Assembly (NCBI RefSeq): GCF_022759505.1
Contig: NZ_CP094289.1
Location: 1,116,001-1,180,000, forward strand
DNA from: Georgenia sp. TF02-10
GTDB taxonomy: Bacteria > Actinomycetota > Actinomycetes > Actinomycetales > Actinomycetaceae
Direction of reading: 5' to 3'
Length of the DNA: 64,000 nucleotides
Part shown: one piece after another, positions 61,263-64,000 of the stretch
Numbering within the stretch: position 1 is the first letter of the stretch
How the letters are laid out: each line of letters begins with the position of its first letter
Program-made: the position numbers and the translations under genes
The notes under the pieces: generated by a model
The model's database searches: none
Seen by the model: only the letters and a program-made list of their open reading frames with translations
Told to the model about the DNA's origin: nothing

Positions 61263-63563
61263 GTGGCAACGGACACGCCGGGCGACGGCATCGCGCGCGA
61301 GCGCGCACGCGCGACAGACGGCTCGGCGCACGAGGGGGAGTCCCGGCGGCTGAGCGACCTCGACGCCGTGCTCGCCGCGCGCCGCCAGGAGGACGCCGCG
61401 ACCGAGGAGATCTCCGGGGCGGCGGGCTCCGGCGGGACCGAGCGCGCCACAGAGCCTGGCCGGACCGAGGAGATCGGCCGCACCGAGGACATCGGCGGGA
61501 CCGAGGAGACCGCCGGGACCGAGCGCCCTGCAGGGTCTCGTGCGGGCGAGGACACCGCCGGGACCACCCAGGGCACCGCGGAGGTCGCCGAGACCAACCG
61601 GATCGCGGAGACCGGCGTGACCGAGGACACCGCCCGGACCGAGCAGCTCGCCGCGGAGCCCGCCGGGACCGGGGCCCCCACCACGGCCGCACCCGCGCCC
61701 ACCGACGCCGACACCTGGCGCAGCTGGCGCCGCGTCGACGACCGCGCCCGGGTCCCCGCCGGCGCCCCCGGCTCGCACCCCGAGCAGACCCAGGTCCTGC
61801 CGGCGGCGGCCCCGCCGCCGGCGAGCCGCGGCTGGGGCGACGCCCCGGAGACTGAGGAGATGAACCGGTCCCCGCTCGCGGGCTTCCCAGCCGAGGAGCC
61901 CAAGCGGCGGTCGCACCGCGGCCTGGTCCTCACCCTGGTCATCCTCGCCGTCCTGGTCGTGGGATACGGCGCCGCCGCCTGGTTCCTCGGCGACCGCACG
62001 CCCAACGGCACCACCGTCGCCGGCGTCGGCATCGGTGGCCTGCCCCGCGCCGAGGCCACCGAGCGGCTGGAGACCGAGCTCGGGCCGCTGGCCAGCGAGC
62101 CCATCCCGGTCGCCGTCGGCGAGCGGGCCGCCACCATCGACCCCGCCACCGCCGGCCTGGGCTTCGACGCGGCGGCCACGGTGCACGACCTCACCGGCTT
62201 CACGCTCGACCCCCGCGTCCTGTGGGGCCGGCTGACCGACCTCGGCGATGTCGAGCCGGTCACCACCGTCGACGAGGCGGCGCTGGAGCAGGCCGTCGCG
62301 GCCGCCGCCACCGAGCTCGACGTCGCCCCGGTCGAGGGCTTCATCACCTTCGCCGGCGCCGCCCCGGAGGTCACCGAGCCGGTCCCGGGCAGCGCGGTCG
62401 CCGTCGACGACGCCGCCACCGTGGTCCGCCGGGAGTGGCTGACCGCCGCCCGGCCGCTGCAGCTGCCCGCCGAGGAGGTCCCGCCGACGATCGGGCCGGA
62501 CGCGGTGCAGACGGCGCTGACCACCCTGGCCGAGCCGCTGGTCTCCGGGCCGGTGGCGGTCGACGTCGGCGGCACGCTCGCCGAGCTCAGCCCCGAGCAG
62601 CTCGCCGCCAACGCCGCGTTCGTCCCCGAGGGCGGGGCGCTGCACCTCCAGCTCGACGGCGAGGGCCTCGCCGCCGCCGTCAGCGAGGGCAACCCCGGCA
62701 TCGTCGTCGCTGGGGAGGACGCCAAGATCGTCCTTCAGGGCGGGGCGCCGACCATCGTGCCCTCCACCACCGGCAAGGGGCTCGCGCCGGACGCCGTCGC
62801 CGAGGCCGTGCTGAAGGCCGGCACCTCCACCGACCGCACCGCCGAGGTGCCGCTGGTGGAGTCCGAGCCGGACTTCACCACCGCCGAGGCCGAGGCGCTG
62901 GGGGTCAAGGAGGTCATCGGCGAGTTCAGCACCCCGATGCCGTACGACCCGGTCCGCACCTCCAACCTCAAGCTCGGGACGCAGCGGGTGAGCAACGTCC
63001 TCGTCCTGCCCGGCAAGGAGTTCTCCCTGCTCGACGCCATCGCGCCGATCACCGCGGCCAACGGGTACGTCTCCTCCGGCGTCGTGGAGGAGGGCTTCGC
63101 GACCACCGCGCTGGGCGGGGGGCTGTCCCAGCTCTCCACCACGCTGTACAACGCGGCCTTCTTCGCCGGGATGGACGACGTCGCCCACACCCCGCACTCG
63201 CGGTGGTTCTCCCGCTACCCGCAGGGCCGGGAGGCCACCGTCTGGGAGCCGGCGAAGGACATGGTGTGGCGCAACAACACCGACTTCGGGGTGCTGGTCG
63301 AGGCGTGGGTCAGCGCCGACCAGGTGCACGCGCGGCTGTGGGGCACCGACGTGTGGGACGTGCAGACGTCGACCTCGGACCGGTACAACATCGTCCCGCC
63401 GAAGACGGTCACCAACCCGTCGCCTGAGTGCAAGCCCGAGTCGGCGGGAGAGCCGGGCTTCACCGTCACGGTGACCCGGCAGCGCTCCCGCGACGGCGTG
63501 GCGGTGGACCCGGAGAAGTGGACCTGGACCTACAGCCCGTGGAACAAGGTCGTCTGCCAGTAG
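61263..63563 (+). CDS. VanW family membrane-anchored peptidoglycan-associated protein
   Basis: A 766-residue protein. The first 220 residues are cytosolic low complexity with many G/x-T-E repeats (GRTEEIGRTEDIGGTEETAG). One membrane segment (GLVLTLVILAVLVVGYGAAA) precedes two repeated extracellular YoaR-like putative peptidoglycan-binding modules (GVGIGGLPRAEATERLETEL; DVGGTLAELSPEQLAANAAF) and the C-terminal VanW domain (SNVLVLPGKEFSLLDAIAPI, ALGGGLSQLSTTLYNAAFFA, HSRWFSRYPQGREATVWEP). VanW accompanies some vancomycin-resistance clusters but its role is unknown, and nothing here implies resistance. Start GTG at 61263. The last codons seed a 28-bp repeat array. Confidence 0.9.
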   Translation: MATDTPGDGIARERARATDGSAHEGESRRLSDLDAVLAARRQEDAATEEISGAAGSGGTERATEPGRTEEIGRTEDIGGTEETAGTERPAGSRAGEDTAGTTQGTAEVAETNRIAETGVTEDTARTEQLAAEPAGTGAPTTAAPAPTDADTWRSWRRVDDRARVPAGAPGSHPEQTQVLPAAAPPPASRGWGDAPETEEMNRSPLAGFPAEEPKRRSHRGLVLTLVILAVLVVGYGAAAWFLGDRTPNGTTVAGVGIGGLPRAEATERLETELGPLASEPIPVAVGERAATIDPATAGLGFDAAATVHDLTGFTLDPRVLWGRLTDLGDVEPVTTVDEAALEQAVAAAATELDVAPVEGFITFAGAAPEVTEPVPGSAVAVDDAATVVRREWLTAARPLQLPAEEVPPTIGPDAVQTALTTLAEPLVSGPVAVDVGGTLAELSPEQLAANAAFVPEGGALHLQLDGEGLAAAVSEGNPGIVVAGEDAKIVLQGGAPTIVPSTTGKGLAPDAVAEAVLKAGTSTDRTAEVPLVESEPDFTTAEAEALGVKEVIGEFSTPMPYDPVRTSNLKLGTQRVSNVLVLPGKEFSLLDAIAPITAANGYVSSGVVEEGFATTALGGGLSQLSTTLYNAAFFAGMDDVAHTPHSRWFSRYPQGREATVWEPAKDMVWRNNTDFGVLVEAWVSADQVHARLWGTDVWDVQTSTSDRYNIVPPKTVTNPSPECKPESAGEPGFTVTVTRQRSRDGVAVDPEKWTWTYSPWNKVVCQ

Positions 63564-63651
63564 CGGGTGGAACGAGGTCGTCTGCCAGTAGCGGGGGGAA
63601 CGTGGTCGGCTGCCAGTAGCGGATAGAACGAGGATGCGCTGGCTGCAGCGG
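63540..63651. repeat. 28-bp repeat array derived from the VanW gene 3' end
   Basis: Units at 63540, 63568, 63596 and 63624, each like TGGAACAAGGTCGTCTGCCA plus GTAGCGGG. The first unit is the end of the coding sequence including its TAG; the second is nearly identical, the third has a few changes and the fourth is degenerate. Confidence 0.88.
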
Positions 63652-63678
63652 GACCGGTCGGCTGCTGCCGCGTGTCGA

Positions 63679-63776
63679 GAAGTAACACAATCGCCGCCGG
63701 CGGGACCGGCGGCGCCTGACCTTTCCGCGAGATCCCGGTCGGGCTGCCCGCCCGCCGACCGAGATTGTGTTACTTC
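63679..63776. repeat. 98-bp nested inverted-repeat element
   Basis: Perfect 14-base terminal inverted repeats GAAGTAACACAATC (63679-63692) and GATTGTGTTACTTC (63763-63776) bracket two internal hairpins (CGCCGCCGG with CCGGCGGCG, and CGGTCGG with CCGACCG). The AT-rich ends stand out from the GC-rich surroundings. It could be a MITE/REP-type repeat or a bidirectional terminator between the converging genes. Confidence 0.75.
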
Positions 63777-64000
63777 CTGCGCACTCCGCCCGTCCGCCGG
63801 CGCGGCGGCGGCGGCACCCGCTTGCCGATGACCATCGCCGCGCCGGGGACCGGCACGTCGCCCCGGCGGGTGCGCACCACGACCCCGTCCGGCGTCACCG
63901 CGAGGAGGTCGCCGAGGGCGTCGTGCACGCCGTCCGCCGCCCGGTAGCGCACCACCACCCGCTCCCCGACCTGCCACCGGAGCCAGGGCGGCGCCGGCTG
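63770..64000 (-). CDS. Small SH3-like domain protein, 5' end beyond the window
   Basis: The minus-strand frame is open from the right edge to a stop at 63770. It reads PPWLRWQVGERVVVRYRAAD GVHDALGDLLAVTPDGVVVR TRRGDVPVPGAAMVIGKRVP, then a basic tail. This small beta-rich sequence resembles the N-terminal domain of Rv0428c-type GNAT proteins, but here it ends without a GNAT domain. A stand-alone protein of this type near the mshB-VanW block is plausible; function unknown. The start is probably just outside or at the edge of the window. Confidence 0.6.
   Translation of the reverse strand, partial: QPAPPWLRWQVGERVVVRYRAADGVHDALGDLLAVTPDGVVVRTRRGDVPVPGAAMVIGKRVPPPPRRRTGGVRRK

Noticed and set aside
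61263-63563. VanW gene as evidence of glycopeptide resistance
   Set aside because: No vanHAX, vanRS or related genes are nearby; VanW-domain proteins are common in susceptible actinobacteria.

Overview
The window comes from a high-GC (roughly 70 percent or more), GTG/ATG-start actinobacterium. Mycothiol genes at both ends (an mca 3' part at the left edge, mshB near the right), an actinobacterial uppS-hlyIII-mca neighbourhood, an LpqY-SugABC type sugar importer and a typA-mshB-VanW block all point to Actinomycetes, most likely a Micrococcales lineage such as Georgenia or Cellulomonas relatives (inference from gene content; no rRNA or tRNA gene is visible).

Core blocks. 1-1035: mca end and a coupled small membrane protein. 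1994-3849: hlyIII and uppS, divergent. 7263-12179: PPOX-fold and YCII proteins divergent from an HxlR regulator, then PIN-PhoH ATPase, PHP phosphoesterase and beta-carbonic anhydrase. 14719-19126: a four-gene sugar ABC importer. 19271-27268: PfkB kinase, xseB, xseA, a UPF0158-DUF3151 fusion, ispH, rmuC and ychF. 39434-41781: GNAT, DinB-like and nitrilase-superfamily genes. 42124-54366: two complete Dpp/Opp-type peptide ABC importers back to back. 55716-64000: PH-domain protein, typA, mshB with a downstream membrane protein, flavin reductase, a small HTH protein, a VanW protein and the start of a further gene.

Accessory blocks. Four stretches (about 1036-1990, 3850-7260, 27269-39430 and 54490-55550) are packed with toxin-antitoxin (TA) loci, GNAT enzymes and insertion sequences. 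In eight TA loci the antitoxin reading frame is intact while the toxin is frameshifted or truncated; two loci retain both partners. Three insertion sequences are present: IS1182-like (12279-14469), a two-gene DUF6788/DDE element (29497-31337) and IS1380-like (about 34330-35771).

The most unusual structure is the region after ychF. The 3' end of ychF recurs at 28613-28657, 31393-31760 and 33009-33056, cutting the downstream DNA into cassettes of about 1.3 to 3.1 kb that carry TA, GNAT and ComB-like genes. This looks like repeated insertion at the ychF 3' end. A smaller example may exist at the 3' end of the PPOX-family gene, whose end recurs at 4651-4696 on the far side of another decayed TA block. 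No integrase is present in the window, so the mechanism is inferred.
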